From positions 34,944,888-35,008,887 of the forward strand of contig CM056387.1 of NCBI GenBank assembly GCA_029718625.1: a stretch of DNA of 64,000 nucleotides. The letters run 5' to 3'. Below are positions 25,787 to 35,739 of the stretch, one piece after another. Every line of letters begins with the position of its first letter. Positions within the stretch are counted from its first letter, which is position 1. Both the position numbers and the translations under genes were made by a program. The notes under the pieces are model-generated. The model saw only the letters and a program-made list of their open reading frames with translations, was not told the origin of the DNA and searched no databases. The stretch comes from Synaphobranchus kaupii. Lineage: Eukaryota > Chordata > Actinopteri > Anguilliformes > Synaphobranchidae.

Positions 25787-26755
25787 TATGGCCTGTACCA
25801 TTCCACACATGGGGGGGGGGACAATACAGGGCCTGTACCATTCCACACATGGGGGGGGGGGGGACACTACAGGGCCTGTACCATTCCACACATGGGGGGG
25901 GGGGGGGAGACACTACAGGGGCTGTACCATTCCACACATGGGGGGGGGGGGGGGGGCACTACAGGGCCTGTACCATTCCACACATGGGGGGGGGGGGGGG
26001 GGGGGGGGAGACACTACAGGGGCTGTACCATTCCACACATGGGGGGGGGGGGAGACACTACAGGGCCTGTACCATTCCACACATGGGGGGGGGGGGGGGG
26101 AGACACTACAGGGCCTGTACCATTCCACACATGGGGGGGGGGGGGGGGGGGGAGAGACACTACAGGGCCTGTACCATTCCACACATGGGGGGGGGGGGGG
26201 GGGAGACACTACAGGGCCTGTACCATTCCACACACACATGGGGGGGGGTGAGAGACACTACAGGGGCTGTACCATTCCACACATGGGGGGGTGAGAGACA
26301 CTACAGGGCCTGTACCATTCCACACACACATGGGGGGGTGAAACACTACAGGGCCTGTACCATTCCACACACACATGGGGGGGTGAAACACTACAGGGGC
26401 TGTACCATTCCACACATGGGGGGGGGTGAAACACTACAGGGGCTGTACCATTCCACACACACATGGGGGGGGTGAAACACTACAGGGGCTGTACCATTCC
26501 ACACACACATGGGGGGGAGACACTACAGGGGCTGTACCATTCCACACACACATGGGGGGGGAGACACTACAGGGCCTGTACCATTCCAGACATGGGGGGC
26601 GGGGGGGGACACTACAGGGGCTGTACCATTCCACACACACATGGGGGGGGGGGGTGAAACACTACAGGGGCTGTACCATTCCATACATGGGGGGGGTGGG
26701 TGGGCGCTGCAGGGGCTGTACCATTCCACAAGGGGGGGGGGGGGGGACACTACAG
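25787..26755 (+). repeat. minisatellite with variable poly-G runs (about 21 copies)
   Basis: The unit is GCCTGTACCATTCCACACAT, then G(7-20), then ACACTACAGG. The G run differs in nearly every copy. It starts about 10 bases after the cacna1f stop codon, so it is probably transcribed. Open frames with CTIPHMGGGG repeats are artefacts. Confidence 0.96.
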
Positions 26756-27292
26756 AGCCCAATCTTTGAGGAAAATACATCATGGAAAAGCGATGATGAA
26801 ATATCCCACAGTCCTCTTCATTGGAAAACTCTGAATTTACTTGTTCACAGTAATTGATGTGTGATTGTCTCTCTGGCTAATCCATTAGCAAGATGTTATT
26901 TACTTTCACATCCAGTATCTCTGAGATATTTACACTGATTGCAAAGAAATTAGACACTTGTTATGCACCTGTAATATTATATTTAGGAAACAATGTCTCT
27001 TCAGTAGTACTAATCACACACTGCACTGTATTCATATTGTTTTAGTGTCCAATGTTCAGTCTGCAAAGATGAAGATTTCATAGCCCACTGAACTATTGTT
27101 GGAATTAATTTTATATTTTGACTACTAATATTCCATTAATAATATGTTGAGGCATATAATAATTATAATAATTTGTTTGCATATATTGTTTGTTGGCATA
27201 TAATTAGTTATTTCCTGACTCGTTTATATTGGAGTACCTGAAATGTATGCCGGTGTATATTTTGAGCTGAAATCTGAGTCATTGTTGTGTGA

Positions 27293-27298
27293 AATAAA
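27293..27298 (+). terminator. candidate cacna1f polyadenylation signal
   Basis: AATAAA in GTGTGAAATAAACTTTGAGG, followed downstream by T/G-rich sequence. First strong hexamer after the minisatellite. Confidence 0.5.
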
Positions 27299-27319
27299 CT
27301 TTGAGGAGTGTATCATACA

Positions 27320-28349
27320 TCTTTGCTTGTAGCTTTGGTTTTGGTGAAATCGTGAGCTGTAGTGAGGAGCAGAATATTTGGGTTGATTTGGGTTTACAAT
27401 CATTAAAGATTATTTTCTTTCTGCCGGAGAGACGTGGTGGGTGAAACGGGATGGGCTTCAATATGGCATCAGTGACTCACTTATTTTAACCAATCATTGT
27501 GTTTCACTGTGGAGAATAGAATATATTGACTGGTTAAAAGTCAATAAGTGACAGCTTGCTGCGGGTTCTTCCCACAGCGAGGTTCATGAAAGCCCACTCT
27601 GCCATACTGAAGTCTGCATTTATGCCTTAAGCAGACTCATATTTAAAGCTAAAGCTAAGGCTCTCCCAAAAAAACCATGAAAAAAACCATACGATACACT
27701 GATATAACAGCTACTTGTGCAAATATTTGGATTCACCGATTCATTCTCGTGCTCAATATGCTGTCATCTAGCGTAGGCTATGAAGTAATATAGCGTACAA
27801 GCGAGGGGGTTAGGAGGTTGCTCCATTCTATTACTAAAACATGACTCCATAGAGTATGTGATTTTGGATAGCCTAATAGGTTTTTGGTACATTATTCTTG
27901 ATTTTTTTTTTTTTTTTGACCGTATGTACAACGAATCAAAATCTAATAAAGACGGGGGGTAAGAAGGAGCTGATTTGAAAGAGCATTCTGGTATAATCCT
28001 GTTACCCATAGGAGTGTGTTAAACTGGCGGAACCCTTCAAATTTTTATACGTATGATGAGCCATTTATTGCGTGCAACTACGCATATCAGAGAGTCACGA
28101 GTTTGACTCGGCACACTGCTTTCTTTTCACGATAGATGGTGCATGTGAATCCAACACATTTCCCATTTCAGAGCGTAATGCTAAGCCAAACCAAATGATA
28201 TTGACTGACAAAATAATTTATCAAAAGCTTTGTTATCAACATACAAATTATTTCCCGTAAACTTACATGCATACATTACATGCCGATATACACCATAGCC
28301 ATTTCCGATACGCGATAAACACGAAACACGCTGGCTTTCTGAGTTCTCA
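27320..28349. other. intergenic between cacna1f and syp
   Basis: AT-rich, no exon recognised, with a T run at 27902-27918. Both neighbouring genes are on the + strand, so this about 1-kb stretch holds the cacna1f end and the syp upstream region. Confidence 0.55.
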
Positions 28350-28489
28350 CACCCAAATGCGCACGCGCGCGCACACTCCGTTCTATTTGTTAGCGCGGAC
28401 TGATAAAGTAGCAAACCGTACACTACAGCGGAGGTCCGGCCTCCTCTCTCCGTTCGCTTGATCCTCTTATCTCCGAACAGGCGACTAAG
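28350..28489 (+). promoter_or_regulatory. probable syp 5' UTR / proximal promoter
   Basis: GC-richer than its surroundings (GCGCACGCGCGCGCACACTC, GCGGAGGTCCGGCCTCCTCT) and directly upstream of the syp start codon. No TATA box is evident, and the transcription start is not visible. Confidence 0.45.
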
Positions 28490-28507
28490 ATGGATATTGT
28501 AAATCAG
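28490..28507 (+). CDS. syp: syp coding exon 1 (MDIVNQ)
   Basis: The start codon context is CTAAGATGG (purine at -3, G at +4). Six codons, then the donor GTAGGG at 28508. Too short to stand alone; it is supported by the exon 2 match and phase 0. Confidence 0.85.
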
Positions 28508-30087
28508 GTAGGGCTGTCCTAAACAGCAATTCCCGTGTTTATTTGCCGTAGAATAATGTAACATTCTTCGGTTCAATGAATACAAATTACTGTTTGTACC
28601 TGGTTGAAACAATCTGAACAGAGAGATGTGGGTGAATTCTAATAACAAATAGGCATAAAATGACAAAGCCACCGTCTGTGTCTGAAATGCAGTGATATGA
28701 GAGGTTGTTGTGAGCGGCTGTCTTATATGTCCTGGAAATAAAAATATCGTTGCAGAAGCGGGGAATATGTGGACCTCGCGAAGCGAATTTTACAGTCCTC
28801 TACGAGTGATCGAGCAATCCGGTTAGATGTACAATTCGTTGTAATTGTATGGCTAATTAGTACAATAACAAAAAAATCTGAAATGACTCAGGCAAGCGCA
28901 TTCATAACCATGGCCATACTCCTGCGTAAGATTGGTATCATACATGTCCAGATTCCAGTACAAACTATATTGTGTATTTAATGCGAATACTTATAGCCTA
29001 TTTACAGTATATGCATTATAATAATTATGATTATACATATGCGTTCATTAATGATCTTCAAGACAACTGTGCACAGGCATTAAAAGTCATAACATTGACC
29101 TTCTGTGTGAGATTGTTGCAGCTCACCGAAGTCGTGTTTTTATCAAGAGGCTTATGGAGAGTTTTATTTTTCTAGGTGGGGGATGCGTACGGAGCGAGGC
29201 CGCAAAGGGCCACTGATAATGATTAAATGTGTGTGTGTGTGCGTGCTCGTGCGTGCGTGCGTGCGTGCGTGTGTGTGTGGTAGGAAGGGGGGGTTGCCTC
29301 AGCTGTTATGTTGCTGTTTTAAAAAATTACAGAAGGACCATGTCCCGTTTTCTTATTTGTTACATTTTAAAATTAAAAGATGATGACAAAACTGTAGGTA
29401 GCCTACTTTTCGGATAATAGACGAAATTGCAATGGCCTGATGAGTGTGCAGAATGAGGGAAATTCTTATGAAAATGCCTTGAAAATGTGTTTTATGTCGT
29501 GTATGCACCGCAAAACCAAGGGGGATAAATAGCTTTGCCTAATTTTGGCAAGTGGTAACTACTATGCATATCCACCGTCTCCCTCTTAATTTCTGTCCGT
29601 AACCATTGACTGTGTTTTGTCGGCGTCTGGTGTCCTTAGCCCAGAAGTAAAAATAAAAAGGGTCCCGTCTGTACACGTGTATAGCTGTGTTAAACACGGC
29701 TACGCTCACCCCGAATTAAATACCCGCAGAAATGTTGGCCGTTTTGAAAGTTGACACGCACTTAAAACTTGACTGGAATACGACTGCCATAATGTGTTCG
29801 TTGACGCATGAATATGATGGGCATATTCGTTAGTTTCTGATCATGTATGTCGCTTACTCGCGTAATCTGTAACTCTCCCCCTCTTCCGTGTGGTACTGCT
29901 GCTGTTTGTACCCGTTTATATTTCATTGCACTGTTTGTGCAGTATTAGGGACGCTCGTTTTTGTGGCGCTGTCACGCGCCCCCAGAGGCCCGCTGTTCAC
30001 TCTTCGTTTCTGTGTTTGCAGTTGGTCGCGACCGGGCAGTTCACCGTGGTCAAACAGCCACTGGGGTTCATAAAGATCCTACAATGG
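28490..30087 (+). CDS. syp: synaptophysin, first two coding exons (partial)
   Basis: Major four-transmembrane glycoprotein of synaptic vesicles; binds synaptobrevin. Exon 1 (28490-28507) encodes MDIVNQ and ends CAG|GTAGGG. Exon 2 (30022-30087) follows TTTGCAG, encodes LVATGQFTVVKQPLGFIKIL then QW, and ends TGG|GTAAGT. Human SYP has [28 protein letters not shown] with the same two exon boundaries. This is the cytosolic N-terminus up to the start of TM1. Exons 3 onward (TM1-TM4, cytosolic tail) were not found before the next gene; gap 32415-32914 or a scaffold break could hide them. SYP is also adjacent to CACNA1F in mammals, supporting orthology. The a/b duplicate cannot be decided. Confidence 0.9.
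30022..30087 (+). CDS. syp: syp coding exon 2
   Basis: 22 codons, LVATGQFTVVKQPLGFIKIL then QW, phase 0 on both sides, with the acceptor TGTTTGCAG and donor GTAAGT. Nearly identical to known synaptophysins. Confidence 0.94.
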
Positions 30088-30138
30088 GTAAGTCCTGTCC
30101 GCGTTCGTTATTGTGTTGGAAAGGTTTCTGAGTAGCCT

Positions 30139-30172
30139 GCGCGCGCGCGCGCGCGCGTGTGTGTGTGTGTGA
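30139..30172. repeat. alternating (GC)n(GT)n tract
   Basis: About 34 bp of alternating purine-pyrimidine (GCGCGCGC then GTGTGTGT) about 50 bp after syp exon 2; a classic Z-DNA-prone sequence. Confidence 0.95.
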
Positions 30173-30365
30173 ATAGACGTTCTTCTGACACTGCAGTAAA
30201 ATAATCCGCAATGTAACAGGTTTATATATATTATATATAAAGATAGTATTACATACTTAATAACAGGAACGGTTTTGTGCCCTTCTCTTGCACATCCGGA
30301 TGTCACTTCACCAAGAGACGTCACCGTTAGCAGGGGGGCCACTGCGTGACGAAAGTGCACACCGC

Positions 30366-30466
30366 GCGTGGTTGCTATAGTAGCGTCTTGTCGAAATGGT
30401 TAAAGCACGTTATCGGCGTGGTTGCTATAGTAGCGGTCTTGTCGAAATGGTTAAAGCACGTTATCG
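30366..30466. repeat. 50-bp tandem duplication
   Basis: GCGTGGTTGCTATAGTAGCG and the following TCGAAATGGTTAAAGCACGT occur twice, about 50 bp apart, with one base difference in length. Confidence 0.95.
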
Positions 30467-31309
30467 TACCTTTGTCAAGACTTTGAACCGTTCGAGTGCC
30501 GACATGCCATTGTGGTATCCATCGTTTATGAGAAAAATTCAATGTAGCTGTAATTGTGGCCCATTTCAAAGTTGTCCCTGTTCTCATTGGAGCTGTCTTT
30601 TGCTGCTTCAAATTGAAAATGTAATAAGTATTTATTTTTGCAACAGTTTGCTGTGTGACAAGTCAAACAATGTAGTTTTAATGTGTAAGAATATCAGTAA
30701 AAATGTTGAATAAATGTTCACGAAAATAAAATGTACATATTTCCTTATTACTATGCTTTTTATTTCCCAGAGTTATATAATGTGTTTATGGATACTAATT
30801 TATTTCCCCCCATAATCAATGCCTTGGGCAATAATCATACTCTTAGGGCCTCAGCCATGGTAACTCTTTTGGGCGTGTGTGCGTGTTTGTGTGTGCATGT
30901 GTGTGGTGCGCATATGTGTGTGTCCGTGGCCTATGTGTATGTGTGTGTATGTGCCATGAATATGTGCGTGTGTGCATATCTGTTTGCTTGTGTCTGTGGG
31001 GTGTAGAAGTATGGATTTTTTGCCACATAATAAATGTAGACATTTCCCCTGCTGATTACTTCATGAAAACAAAATGAGAAACGCTTTTTATGAACATCAA
31101 AACAAGGAAAACTGTTAGGCTTTAGATTTTGATGTAATGTAGTATAAAGTTGAAGATGTTTTAGATTTGGAGAACAAGTAAAGGCTTTCCATTTTTATGA
31201 ATAGAAATGTAATAGGTCAAGAGGCTTTAGATATGTATGTAAATAATGGAAAGTTAAAGAGGCTTTAGTTTTGTTTTTTTTAGAAAGTGCAAACTGTCAT
31301 CTTTCATTT
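30467..31309. other. syp intron or intergenic; nothing coding seen
   Basis: AT-rich sequence with a GT-rich stretch at about 30870-31000. No synaptophysin exon 3 was recognised. Confidence 0.5.
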
Positions 31310-32414
31310 AAGGGGTATTTAACATCCATATACAGTGATCCATGTTGGAAGTATAGCCCTTTTTACATAAAGTCACCTTCATTTTAGGGGACCAAAAGTA
31401 ATTCCACAAATTAACAATGTTAAATAGAGTCGTCATATTTGGTACAAATCCTTTGCGGTCGATGACTGCCTGAAGTCTGCAACCCATAGACATCAACCAG
31501 ACTCTGGGTATCTTCCCTGGTGATGCTCTGCCAGCCATCTTCAGTTCCTGTTTGTTTCAGGAGATTTTGCCTTCAGTCTGGTCTTCAGCAAGTGAAAACG
31601 CATGCTCAGTTGGATTCAGGATGGGTGATTGACTTGGCCAGTCAAGAACATTCTAATTTTTGGCCCCGAAAGACTCCTTGGTTGCTTTTAGTTGGTGTGG
31701 TTGGGGCCATTGTCCTGCTGCAAAGTGAAGCGCTGTCCAATGAGCTTTGAGGCATTTGGTTGGACCTGAGCTGAATCAGATGTTTCTGTACACTTGGGAA
31801 TTCATCCTGCTGCCCTGCCGTCAGCAGTCACATCATCAGTAAAGACAAGCGAGCCAGTTTCCAAGTGGCTGCCATACACGTCTAAGCTATAACACCCCCC
31901 ACCACCATGTTTTAAAGATGAGAGGGGAGTGCTTTTTGGATCCTGAGCAGTTCCTTTCTTTCTCCACATTTTTCTCTTTCGTACTCTTTTAGTACTTTTA
32001 TCATCTGTCCATAAGAGTTTGTTCCAACAACTGTACTTTTTTAATGTACATTTAAGCAAACTCTAAGCCAGTGCTTTAAAGTGAATGCTGGTGTAGGCTC
32101 TATATTTTAAGTATATATTCATCAGTATCAATTTTAGGGCCAATTTTGCCCAGCACTAGTTTGTCATCCCACTGATTAAAAATGACATCCATCCAGCTAA
32201 CATTTTGGAGAAGTATGGCATGACCTGCTCCATCATTTTGAGTCATTTTGACGAAGAAACATATCTTTTTTATATATAGCTGTGAAGAGGAGAGTCTCAG
32301 CTTTCTTTGTGATATTAATAGCTTTCTACCTCCAAAATTTAATTTCAATCATAACTGTCCACAAACTTTTTCTTTTACAAAGAAAAAAGACTTGACAGTT
32401 TAACTGTCAGTGTC
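31310..32414 (-). mobile_element. decayed Tc1-like transposase copy
   Basis: Read on the minus strand, the segment about 31440-31760 resembles the C-terminal half of fish Tc1-like transposases. It has a DDE-region remnant next to GQWPQPHQ-like coding (from CATTGTCCTGCTGCAAAGTG on the plus strand), WQSITRE-like coding from CAGCCATCTTC, and an end like GLQ-SGSH. Many frameshifts and stops are present, so it is a fossil. It is cut by the 500-N gap at its 5' side. Confidence 0.75.
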
Positions 32415-32914
32415 NNNNNNNNNNNNNNNNNNNNNNNNNNNNNNNNNNNNNNNNNNNNNNNNNNNNNNNNNNNNNNNNNNNNNNNNNNNNNNNNNNNNNN
32501 NNNNNNNNNNNNNNNNNNNNNNNNNNNNNNNNNNNNNNNNNNNNNNNNNNNNNNNNNNNNNNNNNNNNNNNNNNNNNNNNNNNNNNNNNNNNNNNNNNNN
32601 NNNNNNNNNNNNNNNNNNNNNNNNNNNNNNNNNNNNNNNNNNNNNNNNNNNNNNNNNNNNNNNNNNNNNNNNNNNNNNNNNNNNNNNNNNNNNNNNNNNN
32701 NNNNNNNNNNNNNNNNNNNNNNNNNNNNNNNNNNNNNNNNNNNNNNNNNNNNNNNNNNNNNNNNNNNNNNNNNNNNNNNNNNNNNNNNNNNNNNNNNNNN
32801 NNNNNNNNNNNNNNNNNNNNNNNNNNNNNNNNNNNNNNNNNNNNNNNNNNNNNNNNNNNNNNNNNNNNNNNNNNNNNNNNNNNNNNNNNNNNNNNNNNNN
32901 NNNNNNNNNNNNNN
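32415..32914. other. assembly gap (500 N)
   Basis: A second run of exactly 500 N. It truncates a transposon fossil on its left. The sequence to its right may not be contiguous with syp. Confidence 0.99.
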
Positions 32915-33171
32915 CCAGACTGGTCAGTCAGGTCATGTACGGGCAGGCCCCCCCCCCCTCCCCCCCCCCCCCCCTGTGTCAGTGAGCTTTACTGGGGCTG
33001 ATACAAACAGGGCAAAGGGGCAGCGCTCCTACGACTCGCAGAGAGACACCGAGCCGCCGTCCCCTCACAGGGTCCCCTGCCTCGCCCCGCACATTCATTA
33101 TTACTGTGTTTCACAGACGCTCTTCTCTGGGTGACTTTTATGTACTTTTGCGCACATTCCCAGAGGTGAGA

Positions 33172-33204
<33 letters not shown>

Positions 33205-33339
33205 CAGCTGGGGGAAAAGTGCCCCGCTCAGCACTATGGTGCCGAGTCGCCACTTGGGAATCGAGCCGAATGCTGTGGATTACAGCCTCACAAGCACCCA
33301 TCTACGGCAGCAGCTGCACTAACATTTACTACAGGTCTC
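32915..33339. other. non-coding, C-run and (AC)n
   Basis: A C run at 32949-32974 and an (AC)n at 33172-33202. No exon recognised. Confidence 0.5.
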
Positions 33340-33405
33340 TTGTAAAGAGAGATTTTAATCTCAACGAGACAACCTGTATAAATAATGGGCAATAAAAATA
33401 AACAT
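33340..33405. mobile_element. dispersed repeat (GAGATTTTAATCTCAA end)
   Basis: AAAGAGAGATTTTAATCTCA followed by CCTGTATAAATAA. A related copy is at 63355-63412. The short palindrome GAGATTTTAATCTC is a frequent end sequence of fish dispersed elements. Confidence 0.6.
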
Positions 33406-33410
33406 TTTTT

Positions 33411-33625
33411 AAGGCATCTGCCAGACGCTCTTATCCACAGCGATTTACACACTTTGTATTCTTTTTACACACAATCCATCTGTATGGCGGGATACATACT
33501 GAAGCAATTCAGGTTAAGTGCCTTGCTAAAGGCTAGAATGGCAGAGCCTCTCCTGGGAACTGAAACTACAATATTGGAGTTAAGATGCCCAGTTCGCTAA
33601 CTATTATACTACACCACCATCCCCA
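33411..33625 (-). mobile_element. tRNA/L2-tail SINE, minus strand
   Basis: The plus strand starts with the reverse-complement tail GCATCTGCCAGACGCTCTTA and continues with GGTTAAGTGCCTTGCTAAAG. It ends in the decayed tRNA head GTTCGCTAACTATTATACTA. Same family as 21590-21819. Confidence 0.82.
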
Positions 33626-34948
33626 TTTGTCGTTGAAATAATTTATCTTATCAACTCTGTGCATACAGTAAAGTTAGATGAACACCCGCATTAGGTACCA
33701 ACAAAATACCACAAAAACAATTCTGTAACAAACATAATATTGTGCATACTCCCTAGTAAGTAATGACTGAATGGCCTGTTCTCCTCACCATATATTGCAA
33801 TGTTCTTATGAGTGCCACTCTGAATGGGACATTAATACAAGTGTGCAGCACGTGGCAGCAGTCACTTCAAAGTGTACCAGTGGTAAAGCAGGTTGTGATG
33901 GTTGAGGTGAAATGGGTGGATGAGGTGAGAACGGCGAGGGAAAAATCCAGAGCCACAGGAACCAGCTGGTTCCAAGATTAGACCGCCCTGCATTCTGCGG
34001 GAACCCAGTCAGCGCCGTTACATTCCGAGGCCGCGCTCGCAGGCATGAGCAACGGTCCAAGAATCACTTCCTCTATAAATATGATGTGTGAGATACCAAG
34101 AGCCTTCCAGGGGCCGCTTCTGATCCTCCGAGCGGTCCGCCACCGGCCTATTCCTGTACCCGCACACTCAATCCTCCCGCATTCTGGAAAAGCTGGTGAC
34201 AGCGGGGTGGGGGCGCGATCGACTCCGCGTCTGGGCCCCCCTTCTCCGATTCCGCAACCGCGCCGCGCCAGCCAATCCCGTCGCAGCCTTCTCCACGGGT
34301 TCCCTCTATTTGTCGGTCCCGTGGGGGGGGGGTGGGGCGGGGGGGGACCTTCCGAACTCGGGGGCGCCGCGCCCCGGTGCTTTTCCTGAGAGGACTTTCC
34401 TGAGATTAGCCTGCGCTGACCAGCGCCGCGCACACTCTCAGGTTCTCAAGTCACAGCTGGCTGTAATTACTCAACTCTCTAACTGACGGGAAGGTGCCGC
34501 TGTAGAACAAGGCGGGGGCCACGGTTTCAGTCCTCCGTCCCTCCAGAACGAGTTCCTGGGAGCACTCCCAGAAGGTCGTCAGAAAAAGACCCCCCCACAC
34601 ACACACACATGGGGAGAACATGCAGACTTCACAATAGCTCACCCGATTTACACATCCCTGTTAAGACGGTGAGATCGAAAATACTTATAGGGATTCAGTC
34701 CTGCTTTCTGCGTACTACGCAGTAAAAAGTTCAGTGTAAATTCAACACTTACAGAGCCTACATGAGTCCAGTAAGGATTAAATGTATTCTATCAGAGTGT
34801 CGCATGTTAAATAGCCACTGCATTGGATCCTGTTGTGACTGCTGGATAAAGGTGTCTACTATGAACCATATTATCGAGATGGGGGTCATCATCCACACAG
34901 TGAATGAGCTCAAAAGGTTTGGGAATCCCAGAATTCAGGGTCTGCACA
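33626..34948. other. non-coding; CpG-rich patch 33980-34440
   Basis: 34150-34440 is GC- and CpG-rich with G runs (34322-34348). It could be a CpG island or distal promoter. No supported exon. Confidence 0.45.
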
Positions 34949-35158
34949 TTACAGTACACTAAAGGCATTTAGCAGATGCTCTTATTGAGAGCTAATTTTT
35001 TGCATTTTGCATAGTACTAAATTTTATAGAGCTGGATATATACTTAACTACTTAATTCAGGTTAAGTACCTAACCCAAGGGTACAATGATAGTATCCTAC
35101 CAGGGAATGAAGCCTTTAGATTATGAGTCCAGTTCCCTAACTATTATACTGCACTGCC
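34949..35158 (-). mobile_element. SINE, minus strand (same family)
   Basis: GGCATTTAGCAGATGCTCTT at the left, GGTTAAGTACCTAACCCAAG in the body, and GTTCCCTAACTATTATACTG at the right end. Divergent copy. Confidence 0.8.
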
Positions 35159-35218
35159 AGCAATCAGTGGACATCATCAGAGGAGGGACTGAATGTCCAA
35201 TGAACTGGGAATGAGTCC

Positions 35219-35351
35219 AGGGGGGTATTTCACGAAGCAGGATTACGGAGTCAGCCGGATAACTGCCCTAAGTAAAATCCAGAACTGCCGGTTTTACTCA
35301 GTGCAGTTATCCGGCTAACTCAGCAATCCTGCTTCGTGAAACACCCCCCAG
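35219..35351. mobile_element. foldback MITE (hairpin, ~60-bp arms)
   Basis: GTATTTCACGAAGCAGGATT and AGCCGGATAACTGC on the left pair with GCAGTTATCCGGCT and AATCCTGCTTCGTGAAACAC on the right. C/G runs lie at both tips. Sequence left of it (about 35128-35195: CAGTTCCCTAAC, CAATCAGTGGACATCATCAG) recurs right of it (35350-35408), so the flank is duplicated. Confidence 0.85.
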
Positions 35352-35647
35352 TTCCCTAACCGTTATACTGCCACCAATCAGTGGACATCATCAGATGCGG
35401 GACTGAATTAAGTCTCCAGAACTCCTACGGAACTCAAACGTTTGTCTCTCTTGACGACATGACTGGGCGGACCCTGAGTGGCCAACGACGGAAAGCTAGG
35501 TGTCTTCTGGATACGGGCCACTGTGTGCCCGTCACGCACGAGAGCCCTCCTGAGTCTCTCCGGTAAAGATCGTGGCTGAGAAAATGGGATTTTTAATGCT
35601 TCATTTGTAAATTGCTAGTAATGTATGCCGCCAACAGTAAATCAGTG

Positions 35648-35650
<3 letters not shown>

Positions 35651-35689
<39 letters not shown>

Positions 35690-35735
35690 AGAGAGAGAGA
35701 GAGAGCGAGAGAGAGTGAGAGAAAGCAAATATAAA
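35651..35735. repeat. (GA)n tract
   Basis: About 80 bp of GA dinucleotides with a few interruptions (GGGAGAA, GCGAGA, GTGAGA). Confidence 0.95.
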
Positions 35736-35739
35736 GCAC

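Larger units (their letters stand above)
25777..27320 (+). other. cacna1f: probable cacna1f 3' UTR
   Basis: Begins after the TGA at 25774-25776 with a G-rich minisatellite (to 26755), then about 540 bp of AT-rich unique sequence up to an AATAAA at 27293-27298. The extent is inferred from the first good polyadenylation signal and is not proven. Confidence 0.5.

Noticed and set aside
34322..34348. G-run as a specific regulatory G-quadruplex
   Set aside because: Isolated low-complexity run with no gene assigned nearby; nothing beyond composition supports it.
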